DNA of 64,000 bases, taken from the NCBI GenBank assembly GCA_913062925.1, contig CAJXWJ010000006.1, positions 1 through 64,000 on the forward strand, written 5' to 3'. This document shows, piece after piece, positions 44,438-54,196 of the stretch. The notes beneath the pieces are model-generated. The model was not told where the DNA came from. It did not search any database and saw nothing but the letters and a program-made list of their open reading frames with translations. The stretch is from an uncultured Pseudorhodobacter sp. (GTDB taxonomy: Bacteria; Pseudomonadota; Alphaproteobacteria; Rhodobacterales; Rhodobacteraceae). The translations under genes were made by a program, and so were the position numbers. Position 1 is the first letter of the stretch, and the number at the start of each line of letters is the position of its first letter.

Positions 44438-46668
44438 TACGGATCGCTTTATTCCTTTGGCTGGCTTGTGCGGCGCAAGCCTTCGCAGCACCAGTCCAAG
44501 TGAAAGCTGGGGAACATAACGGCTTTACCCGCATCGTGGTCGACTATGGCAAAGCAGTGCAATGGCAAGTGGGCCGAACTGACGACGGCTACGAATTGCG
44601 GATAGAGGGCGATCAACCTGAATATGATTTTACGGACAGTTTTAAGATCATTGGCACCAGTCGGCTGGTGTCACTTTGGGCCGATCAACCTGCTGGTGCG
44701 ATGAGAATGGGCGTAGCCTGTCAGTGTCACGCAATTCCCTTCGAGTTTCGGGAAGGGATCATTGTGATTGATCTGCGAAATGGCCCTCCTCCGAAAGGCT
44801 CTTCCTTTGAAGACCCTCTGCCCACTTTGCCCACTAAAGCGCCCCAGCCCCCAGAACCTAAACCTCTGCCTCCAAAAAGCGTGGGATCTGATTATAACTG
44901 GCAAAAGTCTGCGATCGAAAAACTTTCCAATAAACTGGCAGCACCTGCACTGCAGCCCCTGCCACTTGAAAATGCGGCGGCAAGCGCATTTGATACATTG
45001 CGAAAAACGCTCATAGGCCAAATCAGTCAAGGTGCCTCGCAGGGCCTGATTCAAATTGCGCCGCTCAAACTGCCAAAATCAGAGGCTGCGGCAAAGCTTG
45101 ACGTAGAAAAACCGCCTCTCGATCCTGTCGAGAGGCCGCAGGAAAACCCAAAGGTCGCAGCCGACACCGAATTTTCTGCCCTGCGTTCGGGGCTTGGAGA
45201 ATTGCCCGCAATTTCCATCAGCGAGGGTGCGCCCGAGCACCAAAATCTTGGTGCCAAGGGCGAATCCTGCCTTGAGGCTGACGCGCTGGACGTCGCGGCC
45301 TGGCGCGGCGAAGCTCCAGTTTCAGATGAGTTGCAGCGCACGAACCAAAATATCATCGGTGAGTTTGATAAAATTGATCTAGAAGCCCTGACAACCGCAA
45401 TCCAATTGTATCTTTCGGTCGGATTTGGCGCAGAAGCGCGGCAATTGATGCAGGCCTTTCCAAACGACCTGCCGCAACGGCCAATGTGGCAAGCTATGGC
45501 CGCGCTTGTGGACGGCGAGGCGGAACCTCGGGCTTTCTTTCGTGGCCAAATGGGATGCGACAGTCCTGCAGCGCTTTGGGCAATTTTGGAAAACAATCAA
45601 ATAGCAAAAGGTGATTTTGTAAACCGAGATGCTGCCTATTTGGCCTTTTCAAATTTGCCGCTAGATCTTCGGCGCGCGCTTGGGCCGACCCTGATTGAGC
45701 GTTTTCTTGCCATTGGGGACGAAGCTTCGGTGACAAGACTTCGCGCCGTCATCTTACGGGGGCCTGGCGAAGCCAGCCCAGAAATGACCTTAATGGATGC
45801 AGCAATTGATATGCATGGCAAGCAGCCCGCTGCCGCCGAAGAAAAGCTGCAAAGTATGATTGACGACCCTGGGCCCTCTTCAGGTGATGCTGTGGTGGCG
45901 CTGATCGAAGCGAAAGTCGCGCAAAATCTGCCAGTGGATCAGGAGCTTGTGAATATTCTTGAGGCCATGGTGCAAGAGCGCGATAATACAACACAAGCGG
46001 CAGCGACACGTCGCGCCTTGGTGCTTGCGCAGGCGGCTTCAAGTAATTTTACGGATGCGTTCAAAGGTGCCGCCGATCAACCAGATCTGGAACAGATTAT
46101 TTGGCGTCTTCTCTCGCGGCTCGGGACAGATGATGCGATCCTGACACATGCAGTGCTTGCCGAAGATCGTACTGTTCCAAATGTAGATACAGAAACTGAC
46201 CTCAAACTTGTCACCCGGCTGTTTGATCTAGGCTTACCCCAAGCGGCACGCCGATGGGTGCGGAGCGAAGCCGCGATAGATCCTCTCCTGCTCGCAAAAA
46301 TTGACCTTGCGCGCGCGGATGCGGCAGACGCGTTACGCCTTCTCACAGGCCAGGACAGCCCCGACGCGCTCGCTCTGCGCGCCACAGCTTTGCAGATATT
46401 AGGCGACAACGCAGAAGCGGCCAAAGCCTTCACGGCAAGTGGTGATGCGCGTTCAGCTCTTCAAGCAACCGCGCATGCCCAAGACTGGCAGGCCTTGCGA
46501 GAACAGGGCAGTGGCAACTGGCAAGCTTTGGCCAAGACTGCAACCGAACAGCGAAGCCCTTCTCCTTTGCAAACCGCACCTCTGAGCTATGGCAATGATA
46601 TCCTTGAGCAAACAGCGGCAACCCGAGATGCCGTACAAGCTTTGCTCACCCAGATCGCCCCACCTTAG
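44434..46668 (+). CDS. Large exported protein with AMIN-like N-terminus and helical/TPR-like C-terminus, function unknown
   Basis: Signal peptide MIRIALFLWLACAAQAFA; VQVKAGEHNGFTRIVVDYGKAVQWQVGRTDDGYELRIEG; long alanine/leucine-rich helical region; overlaps motA by 4 bp. Confidence 0.75.
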   Translation: MIRIALFLWLACAAQAFAAPVQVKAGEHNGFTRIVVDYGKAVQWQVGRTDDGYELRIEGDQPEYDFTDSFKIIGTSRLVSLWADQPAGAMRMGVACQCHAIPFEFREGIIVIDLRNGPPPKGSSFEDPLPTLPTKAPQPPEPKPLPPKSVGSDYNWQKSAIEKLSNKLAAPALQPLPLENAAASAFDTLRKTLIGQISQGASQGLIQIAPLKLPKSEAAAKLDVEKPPLDPVERPQENPKVAADTEFSALRSGLGELPAISISEGAPEHQNLGAKGESCLEADALDVAAWRGEAPVSDELQRTNQNIIGEFDKIDLEALTTAIQLYLSVGFGAEARQLMQAFPNDLPQRPMWQAMAALVDGEAEPRAFFRGQMGCDSPAALWAILENNQIAKGDFVNRDAAYLAFSNLPLDLRRALGPTLIERFLAIGDEASVTRLRAVILRGPGEASPEMTLMDAAIDMHGKQPAAAEEKLQSMIDDPGPSSGDAVVALIEAKVAQNLPVDQELVNILEAMVQERDNTTQAAATRRALVLAQAASSNFTDAFKGAADQPDLEQIIWRLLSRLGTDDAILTHAVLAEDRTVPNVDTETDLKLVTRLFDLGLPQAARRWVRSEAAIDPLLLAKIDLARADAADALRLLTGQDSPDALALRATALQILGDNAEAAKAFTASGDARSALQATAHAQDWQALREQGSGNWQALAKTATEQRSPSPLQTAPLSYGNDILEQTAATRDAVQALLTQIAPP

Positions 46669-46762
46669 CGAATTTTTGCGTCCAGTTACGGTTTGGAAAG
46701 GTCTCTAGCTTATCTTGAGACTCAGGATGATCCAGCAGGGATCGTGAGTAAAAGGTGAAACC

Positions 46763-47461
46763 ATGCCACTGCGTTTTTTGCGCCCCTCCCTTCTCTGCAT
46801 GATCCTGATCACCTTGGGGGGCGTGTCGGTGGCAAGAGCGACGACATTTGATGCAAACCTATGCGATCAAGCCGCAAAAATGGCAGCCCAAAACTCCGAT
46901 ACTCCGTTGGAGGTTCTGCAAGCAATATCGCGGGTTGAAACCGGAAGGAGCTTTGAAGGTGACACTGTTCCCTGGCCGTGGACCGTAAATTTCGCAGGAA
47001 AAGGGTATTGGTTTGACAGCCAAGCCCAAGCCTTGGAGTTCGCAACCGCCCTTGTGGCACGGGGGCAGGACAATTTTGACCTTGGGTGCTTCCAGGTCAA
47101 CCAACATTGGCATGGTGATAAGTTTTTATCGCTTGCAGCGGCACTCTCGCCTGAGGAAAACGCACGAGTGGCAGCGGATTTTCTGCAATCGCTCTACGCC
47201 AGTACTGGCGATTGGGGCAAAGCCGTTGCAGCCTATCATTCCAAGACCAAAACCTATGGCCAGAGATATTTGGCCAAGGTTGAGGCCGTGCTGCAAAAAC
47301 GCCGTGAGCGGCCAAGCCTTGATCACAGCGACGCCGAGACACTTGTGCAAGTGCAGTCCAGAAATACCTTCCCATTGTTGCAGCAGGGCCAAAGCATTCA
47401 TGGTCCATCTTTGGTGCCAATCGGGTTGGGCGGTCTGCCTTTGTTCACTGTGAGCCCGTAA
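46763..47461 (+). CDS. Lytic transglycosylase (SLT fold), flagellar-type
   Basis: VLQAISRVETGRSFEGDTVPWPWTVNFAGKGYWFDS...FDLGCFQVNQHWHGDKF...YHSKTKTYGQRYLAKVEAVL; followed 1 bp later by flhA. Confidence 0.85.
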   Translation: MPLRFLRPSLLCMILITLGGVSVARATTFDANLCDQAAKMAAQNSDTPLEVLQAISRVETGRSFEGDTVPWPWTVNFAGKGYWFDSQAQALEFATALVARGQDNFDLGCFQVNQHWHGDKFLSLAAALSPEENARVAADFLQSLYASTGDWGKAVAAYHSKTKTYGQRYLAKVEAVLQKRRERPSLDHSDAETLVQVQSRNTFPLLQQGQSIHGPSLVPIGLGGLPLFTVSP

Positions 47462-47462
47462 A

Positions 47463-49541
47463 ATGCCTAAAATAACCCTCACAGCTGACAGTTTTTATCA
47501 ACCAACCATCATGCTCGCGCTCGCGCTTATGGGTGTCATCATGATGATGGTGCTGCCAATGCCCGCTTGGGTCTTGGATCTGGGACTTGCACTCTCCTTT
47601 TCGCTCGCAATTCTGATGCTGACAGTGACACTTTTTATCGAAAGACCACTAGATTTCTCGGCCTTTCCAACGATTCTTTTGGCTTCACTGATGCTGAGGC
47701 TATCCCTCAATATCTCCTCCACCAAGTTGATCATCGGGCAGGGCCACACCGGCACGGCTGCTGCGGGCCATGTCATCGAGGGCTTTGCTGAATTCATCAT
47801 GGGCGGCAATCTATTGCTTGGCTTGGTGATTTTCTGCGTTTTGCTGATTGTGAACTTTGTTGTCATCACCAAAGGCGCCGGTCGCATGGCGGAAGTAGGC
47901 GCGCGCTTTGCTTTGGACGGCATGCCCGGAAAGCAATTGGCCATCGACTCTGATATGGCCGCAGGCGCTATTAACCACGCCGAAGCAAAACGGCGGCGCG
48001 AGGTTGAATTGGCCGAGACAACCTTCTTCGGCTCGCTTGATGGCGCATCAAAATTTGTAAAAGGCGATGCGATTGCAGGGCTGCTGATCACCGGATTAAA
48101 TATGGTGATGGGGCTGATCATGGGCACGGTTATCCACGGCATGCCGCTTGGTCGCGCTTTTGAAACCTATGCTATTTTGACAGTAGGCGATGGCCTGGTC
48201 AGCCAAATTCCAGCGGTGGTAATTTCGGTCGCAGCAGCCCTGCTTTTGTCGCGAGGTGGCGCAAAAGGCGCCGCCGATGTCTCGTTTTTCGCGCAACTTG
48301 GCCGTTATCCTGGCGCTTTGGGAACCGTTTCAGTCCTGATGGCGCTGTTTGCCCTGGTGCCAGGCATGCCCTTCATGCCCTTCATGTCTGGCGCGCTGCT
48401 TTTGGGCTGGGCTGCTTGGCATATGTACCGCAAGGCAGAGCGCGAGGCGGTTCTCCCTGTTGCTGAAGCCGAGGCCCCCAAACGCAAGCAGTTGGGCGAT
48501 GTACTCGATTTTGATGAAATACATATCGAATTTGCGCCAAACTTGGTTGGGATGGTGCTTGATCCGGCAACAGGGCTCGATGTGCGCATTACCAATATGC
48601 GCACACATGTCGCCTCGGCCTTTGGACTGATCTTGCCAGAGATGCGATTGACGGATGAAGCAAGCCTGCCGCCCGGCACCTATCGCATCCGCTTGCAGGG
48701 GGTGGAACGGGTACGCGATCAGCTGATGCCAGATCGAGTGCTTGCGCTTTTGGCCGATCAGGTCGAAGCACCAGAGGGTCGCGATGTTCGCGAACCGGTC
48801 TATGGCGCCCCCGCCCGTTGGATCCGGCCCGATCAGCAAGAGGACGCAGTGCTGGCCGGTCTGACAGTGGTTTCGCCGGCAGAAGTACTGGCCACGCATC
48901 TTCTTGAGGTTATCCGAGCCAACTTAGCGCGCCTGCTGACCCTGCGCGGCCTACGTAAGCTTCTGGAAGAGTTCACAAATATCACTGACAGTGCAAGGGC
49001 CGAAAGCAATCGGCGCTTGTTGGATGAATTGGTGCCAGAGAAGGTTCCTGTCGATTTGCTGCTCACGGTTCTGCGGCTTTTGCTCGAAGAACGGGTCTCT
49101 GTGCGCAATCTGCCGCTGATCCTTGAAGCGATTGCAGAATCGCGCAGCCTGCCAACGCCCGAAGCAATTTGCGAACATGTCAGGCAGCGCCTTGGCTTCC
49201 AATTGGTGGCCGAATTGAAGCGCGAAGATGGTACCATCCCCCTGTTGCAGCTTGCGCCAGAATGGGAAAAAACGTTTCTGACCTATCAGATTGAGGGTGA
49301 TCGCGGGCAACGCGATGTCGCGCTGCCACCAGATCAATTCGGCAAGCTTGCGAATGCGATTGCAGAAAAACTCAATCGTGCGGCAGAGGCTGGAACCTAT
49401 CCAGCCTTGGTCACTTCGACCCTTCGTCGTCGCTTTTTACGAACTGTTTTGGGAGCAAAAGGTCTGGTCGCCCCCGTGCTTTCCTATGAAGAAATCGGTG
49501 TTGAGGCCCGCCCCGCGATGATTGGCGTCGTGCCGCCATGA
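47463..49541 (+). CDS. flhA: Flagellar export apparatus protein FlhA
   Basis: FPTILLASLMLRLSLNISSTKLIIGQGHTGTAAAGHVIEGFAEFIMGGN, GQLAIDSDMAAGAINHAEAKRRR, FHIPEP-type region. Confidence 0.96.
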   Translation: MPKITLTADSFYQPTIMLALALMGVIMMMVLPMPAWVLDLGLALSFSLAILMLTVTLFIERPLDFSAFPTILLASLMLRLSLNISSTKLIIGQGHTGTAAAGHVIEGFAEFIMGGNLLLGLVIFCVLLIVNFVVITKGAGRMAEVGARFALDGMPGKQLAIDSDMAAGAINHAEAKRRREVELAETTFFGSLDGASKFVKGDAIAGLLITGLNMVMGLIMGTVIHGMPLGRAFETYAILTVGDGLVSQIPAVVISVAAALLLSRGGAKGAADVSFFAQLGRYPGALGTVSVLMALFALVPGMPFMPFMSGALLLGWAAWHMYRKAEREAVLPVAEAEAPKRKQLGDVLDFDEIHIEFAPNLVGMVLDPATGLDVRITNMRTHVASAFGLILPEMRLTDEASLPPGTYRIRLQGVERVRDQLMPDRVLALLADQVEAPEGRDVREPVYGAPARWIRPDQQEDAVLAGLTVVSPAEVLATHLLEVIRANLARLLTLRGLRKLLEEFTNITDSARAESNRRLLDELVPEKVPVDLLLTVLRLLLEERVSVRNLPLILEAIAESRSLPTPEAICEHVRQRLGFQLVAELKREDGTIPLLQLAPEWEKTFLTYQIEGDRGQRDVALPPDQFGKLANAIAEKLNRAAEAGTYPALVTSTLRRRFLRTVLGAKGLVAPVLSYEEIGVEARPAMIGVVPP

Positions 49542-50314
49542 TTGATTTGATGGCACAGCTGACCCAAGCAACCGGATTGGCCAGCAGCCTGCTTTGGCAA
49601 GGGCTTTTGGTGTTCATGCGCGTCGGTTCGGCCTTGTCGCTGATCCCCGCCTTTGGTGAGAGATCGGTGCCGCAGCGCGTCCGTCTGGTCATCGCATTGG
49701 CGTTCAGCTTGGTGGTTTTACCAAGTGTTTCCAGCGAAACCCTCTTGGTAAGCCCTGCAATCTTACCGCTGCTGGTCGAGGTCGTGATAGGACTTTTACT
49801 TGGAATATCGTTGCGCCTATTCATCCTTGCCTTGCAAACAGCAGCAACCATTGCGGCCCAAGCAACCACGCTGTCGCAAATGTTTGGCGATGCAGGGCCA
49901 GAGCCACAACCGGCGATTGGCAATCTGATGGTGATGGCCGCCTTGGCATTGGCTGTTGCATCAGGCCTGCACGTTCAGCTGGCAGAGTTTTTCATTCTCT
50001 CTTACCAGTTCTTCCCACTGGCACAGCTTCCAGAGCCCGCAGATGTCACCCCCTGGGGGGTTGCCGAGGTGTCAAAAGGCTTTGCTTTAGCCTTTTCTTT
50101 GGCAGCCCCCTTCACGATTGCAGCACTTTTATACAATATAACTTTAGGTGTGATTAACCGTGCGATGCCGGCCTTGATGGTCAGCTTCATTGGCGCTCCG
50201 GCCCTTACTTTTGGTGGGTTGGTGCTTATGGCATTGGCGGTGCCGCTTGGCCTTGCCCTCTGGCTCGAGATGTTTCAAGGCTTTATGGCCAATCCGGTTT
50301 CAGGCCTACCATGA
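49538..50314 (+). CDS. fliR: Flagellar export apparatus protein FliR
   Basis: LLVFMRVGSALSLIPAFGERSVPQRVRLVIALAFSLVVLP; overlaps flhA and flhB. Confidence 0.93.
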   Translation: MIDLMAQLTQATGLASSLLWQGLLVFMRVGSALSLIPAFGERSVPQRVRLVIALAFSLVVLPSVSSETLLVSPAILPLLVEVVIGLLLGISLRLFILALQTAATIAAQATTLSQMFGDAGPEPQPAIGNLMVMAALALAVASGLHVQLAEFFILSYQFFPLAQLPEPADVTPWGVAEVSKGFALAFSLAAPFTIAALLYNITLGVINRAMPALMVSFIGAPALTFGGLVLMALAVPLGLALWLEMFQGFMANPVSGLP

Positions 50315-51393
50315 GCGAAACAGAGGACGACGACAAGCAACACGACCCGTCCCAAAAGCGGCTTGACGATGCCCGGGCTCGCGGTGAAATTCCAAAATCG
50401 GCCGATCTAAATACCGCGGCATCTTATGCTGGACTTCTGGTCATCAGCTTGGTGGCGGGGGCAGGCTTGCTAGAACAATTTGGCAAAGCTGCAATGGTTT
50501 TGCTCGACCAATCCGACAAATTGGCGCCGCTTTTGTTTGCAGCTGCTCCGGCGCCGGTGTTCGGCATTACAAAAGAGTTTCTGCTTGCTTCGGGGCCGAT
50601 TTTCTTTTTGCCGATGGCATTTGTGCTGGCCTCGCTGATCGCACAACGCGCGATTCACTTTGCACCAGAAAAGCTGGCTTTCAAAATGTCCAGAATTTCC
50701 CCTCTCTCTTTGGCAAAACAAAAATTTGGCCGTGAGGGGCTGTTCGAATTTGGCAAAAGTTTTGCTAAACTTTTTGTCGTCGCTGTGTTGCTAGGACTTT
50801 TGTTAAAGCTCCGTGCGCCGCAAATTCTGGCAACCCAAGCCGTTGCGCCGGCACAGAGCGTCGCGTTGATGCTGCGATTGCTTGTGCAATTGCTGTTTTT
50901 GGTTGCAATCGCGATCACCGTTTTTGGCGGTGTCGATTATATGTGGCAGCGCGCCCAACATCTGCGTCGCAACATGATGTCGCGTCAGGAAATGATGGAT
51001 GAGATGAAGGATGCCGAGGGCGACCCCCATGTAAAACAGCAGCGCAGGCAACGCGGACAAGACCTCGCCACAAATCAAATGCTTTTAGATGTAGCCAGCG
51101 CTGATGTGATTGTGGTTAACCCAACCCATTACGCTGTAGCCCTTAAATGGACCCGCAAAGATCGCAGCGCACCGATCTGCGTCGCGAAAGGCGTTGATGA
51201 AATTGCTGCGCGTATTCGTGAAAAGGCGGCAGAAATCGGCGTGCCTATTCACGCTGATCCCCCAACAGCACGGGCGGTTTATGCAAGTGTTCAGATCGGC
51301 CAACAAATTCTGCCCGAACATTATCGCGCTGTCGCAGCGGCAATCCGCTTTGCCGAGGCGATGCGCAAACGCAAGAGGGCCCTACTCCGATGA
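50311..51393 (+). CDS. flhB: Flagellar export apparatus protein FlhB
   Basis: KRLDDARARGEIPKSADL, self-cleavage motif NPTHYAVALKW. Confidence 0.96.
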   Translation: MSETEDDDKQHDPSQKRLDDARARGEIPKSADLNTAASYAGLLVISLVAGAGLLEQFGKAAMVLLDQSDKLAPLLFAAAPAPVFGITKEFLLASGPIFFLPMAFVLASLIAQRAIHFAPEKLAFKMSRISPLSLAKQKFGREGLFEFGKSFAKLFVVAVLLGLLLKLRAPQILATQAVAPAQSVALMLRLLVQLLFLVAIAITVFGGVDYMWQRAQHLRRNMMSRQEMMDEMKDAEGDPHVKQQRRQRGQDLATNQMLLDVASADVIVVNPTHYAVALKWTRKDRSAPICVAKGVDEIAARIREKAAEIGVPIHADPPTARAVYASVQIGQQILPEHYRAVAAAIRFAEAMRKRKRALLR

Positions 51394-51728
51394 AAAAGAC
51401 ACAAAATGTTATAAAGCTTGCACAACTGGCGGAGTTGGTCCTCGACAGCCGCCTTTCAGAACTGCAAGCGGCCGCCCGCGCTAAGCAAGCCTGTGAGAAT
51501 CAATTGGCAGGATTAGGGCAAATTCCGCAAGCCAATACAGATTTGGAAGGCGTCGCGGCGGAATTGGCTGGTCTGAATTATCAGCGCTGGGCCGATATGC
51601 GCCGAGCAGAGCTGAACCAGATTTTGGCGCGTCGGACCGTCACTTGGCTTGAAGCACGCGATCAGGCCAAGATGGCCTTTGGCAAAAAACAGGTGCTTAC
51701 CCAGATTGCAGCAAAACAGCCGTCCTAA
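51390..51728 (+). CDS. Small coiled-coil protein, FliJ-like candidate
   Basis: 112 aa, coupled to flhB by 4-bp overlap; heptad-rich KLAQLAELVLDSRLSELQAAARAKQACENQLAGL... RWADMRRAELNQILARRTVTWLEARDQAKMAFGKKQ. Confidence 0.6.
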   Translation: MKKTQNVIKLAQLAELVLDSRLSELQAAARAKQACENQLAGLGQIPQANTDLEGVAAELAGLNYQRWADMRRAELNQILARRTVTWLEARDQAKMAFGKKQVLTQIAAKQPS

Positions 51729-51741
51729 AACCGTGTCACAC

Positions 51742-52248
51742 TCAGCTGTCTTGGCGCGCCAGATCGCTGATTAAAATATCAGAGACACTGTCGCCCAAGA
51801 TAGATTGAGCGGTTTCAAGCAGCGCCTTTCGCAAAAAGGTCAGGTTGGACGAGTCGGTGAAGTCACCGCTAAACCCACCAGCATTTGCGTGATCAAACAG
51901 CACCTGCAAAAACGCATCGCGCAGCTTGGGTTCGCGGGCATAAACGGGATCAGCGCTGCCATGCGCCACCTCAAGACTGATGGCCAAGATAACCATGGCA
52001 GAAACCTGCCCACCTTGCAGCACTGGCACGACAAATTGATTGCTCATCTTCACATATTCTGGCGCCGTTGTGGGATTTGCTTCTGCATCATGCCCAGCGG
52101 GTGCTGCGGCGTGATTTTCTCCGGGCCCTGCAGGCTCGGCAGAAGATTCAACAGTTGGTGCGGGGGCAGGGCGCAGCACAAATCCAGCGCCACCGCCAAT
52201 TCCAAGGCCAAGTAATCCCAGCAGAATAGGAAAAAGTTTTTTCAACAT
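51742..52248 (-). CDS. FliL-family-like flagellar basal body protein (second FliL-like gene)
   Basis: N-terminal TM LFPILLGLLGLGIGGGAGFVLRP; C-term LRDAFLQVLFDHANAGGFSGDF...FLRKALLETAQSILGDSVSDILISDLARQDS; next to flgH. Confidence 0.65.
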   Translation of the reverse strand: MLKKLFPILLGLLGLGIGGGAGFVLRPAPAPTVESSAEPAGPGENHAAAPAGHDAEANPTTAPEYVKMSNQFVVPVLQGGQVSAMVILAISLEVAHGSADPVYAREPKLRDAFLQVLFDHANAGGFSGDFTDSSNLTFLRKALLETAQSILGDSVSDILISDLARQDS

Positions 52249-52254
52249 GAGACC

Positions 52255-52974
52255 TCAGAATGGCAGAAGAATATCGGCAACCTGCTGTCCATAGCGGGGT
52301 TGCTGCATATCAGTGATCTGACCACGGCCCCCATAAGAAATCTGGGCCCCCGCAATCTTGTCATAGGTGATTTCATTCTGCCGCGAGATATCGATCGGGC
52401 GCACATATCCCGTCACGATCAACTCGCGCAATTCAAAGTTCACCCGTACATTTTGCAAGCCCTCAATCCGAAGCACACCATTCGGCAATTCTTCGACCAC
52501 CGTGGCCGCGACACGCAGCGTCAGCTTTTCGTTGCGCTTGGTGGAGCCGTCGCCATTGAATTTTGACGTCCCCGACAGATCAACAGCGCTGTCCAAAGAG
52601 GCGCCAGTTGGCAGGCCCTTGTTCAGGCTTTGCGGCAAACCGAACAGAGAGGGCACGCCCATCGATTGCGAGCCTGACCGCGACCGACCAGAAGTATTTT
52701 TCATCTCGGCGCTATCATTTATCTCAATCACGACAGTGAGAATATCCCCACGACGCATCGCCCGCCGGTCACCGAACAAAGAGCTGCGCCCAGCAGTCCA
52801 AAGCGATGAGCCATCCGTGGGCACCGCGGGCAGAGACTCGACTGGCATCGAATTGGAATACATCGCGTGATGCTGATAGCTGCCCTCAAGCGGCGTAAAG
52901 CTTGGAGCGCGGCCAACCTGACTAAGGTCACCACAAGCCGTTAAGAAAACTAGAGAAATCATAGGCAATCGCAT
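52255..52974 (-). CDS. flgH: Flagellar L-ring protein FlgH
   Basis: Lipobox FLTAC; SLFGDRRAMRRGDILTVVIEINDSAEMKNTSGRSRS; YVRPIDISRQNEITYDKIAGAQISYGGRGQI. Confidence 0.95.
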   Translation of the reverse strand: MRLPMISLVFLTACGDLSQVGRAPSFTPLEGSYQHHAMYSNSMPVESLPAVPTDGSSLWTAGRSSLFGDRRAMRRGDILTVVIEINDSAEMKNTSGRSRSGSQSMGVPSLFGLPQSLNKGLPTGASLDSAVDLSGTSKFNGDGSTKRNEKLTLRVAATVVEELPNGVLRIEGLQNVRVNFELRELIVTGYVRPIDISRQNEITYDKIAGAQISYGGRGQITDMQQPRYGQQVADILLPF

Positions 52975-52985
52975 CGATAAGTCCT

Positions 52986-53402
52986 TTAGGAGGTGGGAAG
53001 AACGCGCACTATTCCATCCGAGCCAATTTGCCCCGTGACTTTGCTGCGCGATGTAAGATTCATGACTTCGATGCTTTCGCCCACGCCGCCGCGCGCCAAG
53101 GCACGGCCTTCGGTCAAGATCGAGAGGCCTGCGGTCGTATAGGCAAGCGTGACAATTTGATTGCGTTCAATCACCGCACTTGGGCCCAGATCAGCAAGAC
53201 GAATTGGCCTACCGGCATATATTGCCACTCTGGTTTCCAGACCAATCGCCTGACGAGGGTCAGTCACCGCCCCGTCTATATCCATTTCGACCATGGTGAC
53301 ATCTTCTGCCGCCAGCGTTGATTGCGGGCGAATGGTGCGAGTGGCGATCAGGCTGTCAGCCAGCACAGGCACAGGCATCAGCAAGAGCAGAACGCGCCAC
53401 AT
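52986..53402 (-). CDS. flgA: Flagellar P-ring assembly chaperone FlgA
   Basis: SAF-like TIRPQSTLAAEDVTMVEMDIDG...VMNLTSRSKVTGQIGSDGIVRVLPTS. Confidence 0.9.
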   Translation of the reverse strand: MWRVLLLLMPVPVLADSLIATRTIRPQSTLAAEDVTMVEMDIDGAVTDPRQAIGLETRVAIYAGRPIRLADLGPSAVIERNQIVTLAYTTAGLSILTEGRALARGGVGESIEVMNLTSRSKVTGQIGSDGIVRVLPTS

Positions 53403-54187
53403 TACCTCACCTGCGTTGTGGCTGACAGCATCTGATCGGCTGCGGTGATGACCTTAGCATTCAGCTCGTAGCCGCGCTGCGCTTTGATCAATTCTGTAAC
53501 CTCGCGAACAGAATCGACAGTGCTTTCTTCCAGATAACCCTGACGTAGGGTGCCCAAGCTGTCCAAGCCGGGGGTGCCGGGGTTCGCTGTTCCCGATGCC
53601 GGTGTTTCCACAAAAAGATTCGAGCCAATCGCTTCCAGCCCCTTGTCATTTGTAAATCCGGTCAGGGTAAGCTGACCCAAAAGTTGGGGCTGCACCTGAT
53701 TGGTAAAACTCGCCCAGATCTCACCATCGGCGTTGATTGCAATAGACTTGGCATCGGTTGGCACCGTGATCCCAGGCGCGACCTGATAGCCATCAGCATT
53801 CACGATCAATCCATCTGCCGAGCGTTTAAGCGCCCCATCGCGGGTATAGGCGGCGCCGCCGCTGGGCAGCGTCACCTCTAGATAGCCTTTGCCTTCAATC
53901 GCCAGATCAAGGTCGCCGCCGGTGGCGGCCAAAGCACCCTGCCCCAAAACCATCGAGACCGAGGACGGGCGAACCCCCATGCCCATCTGCACGCCCGTGG
54001 GCAAAATCGAGCCGTCTTGTGCCGAAACGGTCCCAGGCGCCGAAAGCTGCTGATAATGCAGATCGGCAAAATCAGCGCGGCGCGGATTAAAGCCAGTCGT
54101 CGACATATTGGCGAGGTTGTTTGCAACCACATCAACCCGCATTTGCTGCGCGCTCATCCCCGAGGCCGCGATTTGAAGTGCGTTCAT
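53402..54187 (-). CDS. flgG: Flagellar distal rod protein FlgG
   Basis: MNALQIAASGMSAQQMRVDVVANNLANMSTTGFNPRRADFADLHYQ; VRQGYLEESTVDSVREVTELIKAQRGYELNAKVI. Confidence 0.95.
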   Translation of the reverse strand: MNALQIAASGMSAQQMRVDVVANNLANMSTTGFNPRRADFADLHYQQLSAPGTVSAQDGSILPTGVQMGMGVRPSSVSMVLGQGALAATGGDLDLAIEGKGYLEVTLPSGGAAYTRDGALKRSADGLIVNADGYQVAPGITVPTDAKSIAINADGEIWASFTNQVQPQLLGQLTLTGFTNDKGLEAIGSNLFVETPASGTANPGTPGLDSLGTLRQGYLEESTVDSVREVTELIKAQRGYELNAKVITAADQMLSATTQVR

Positions 54188-54196
54188 CGTGTTCTC

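Noticed and set aside
47463-51393. Possibility that flhA/fliR/flhB represent a virulence type III secretion system
   Set aside because: Surrounded by hook, rod, ring and flagellin genes; flagellar identity is clear.
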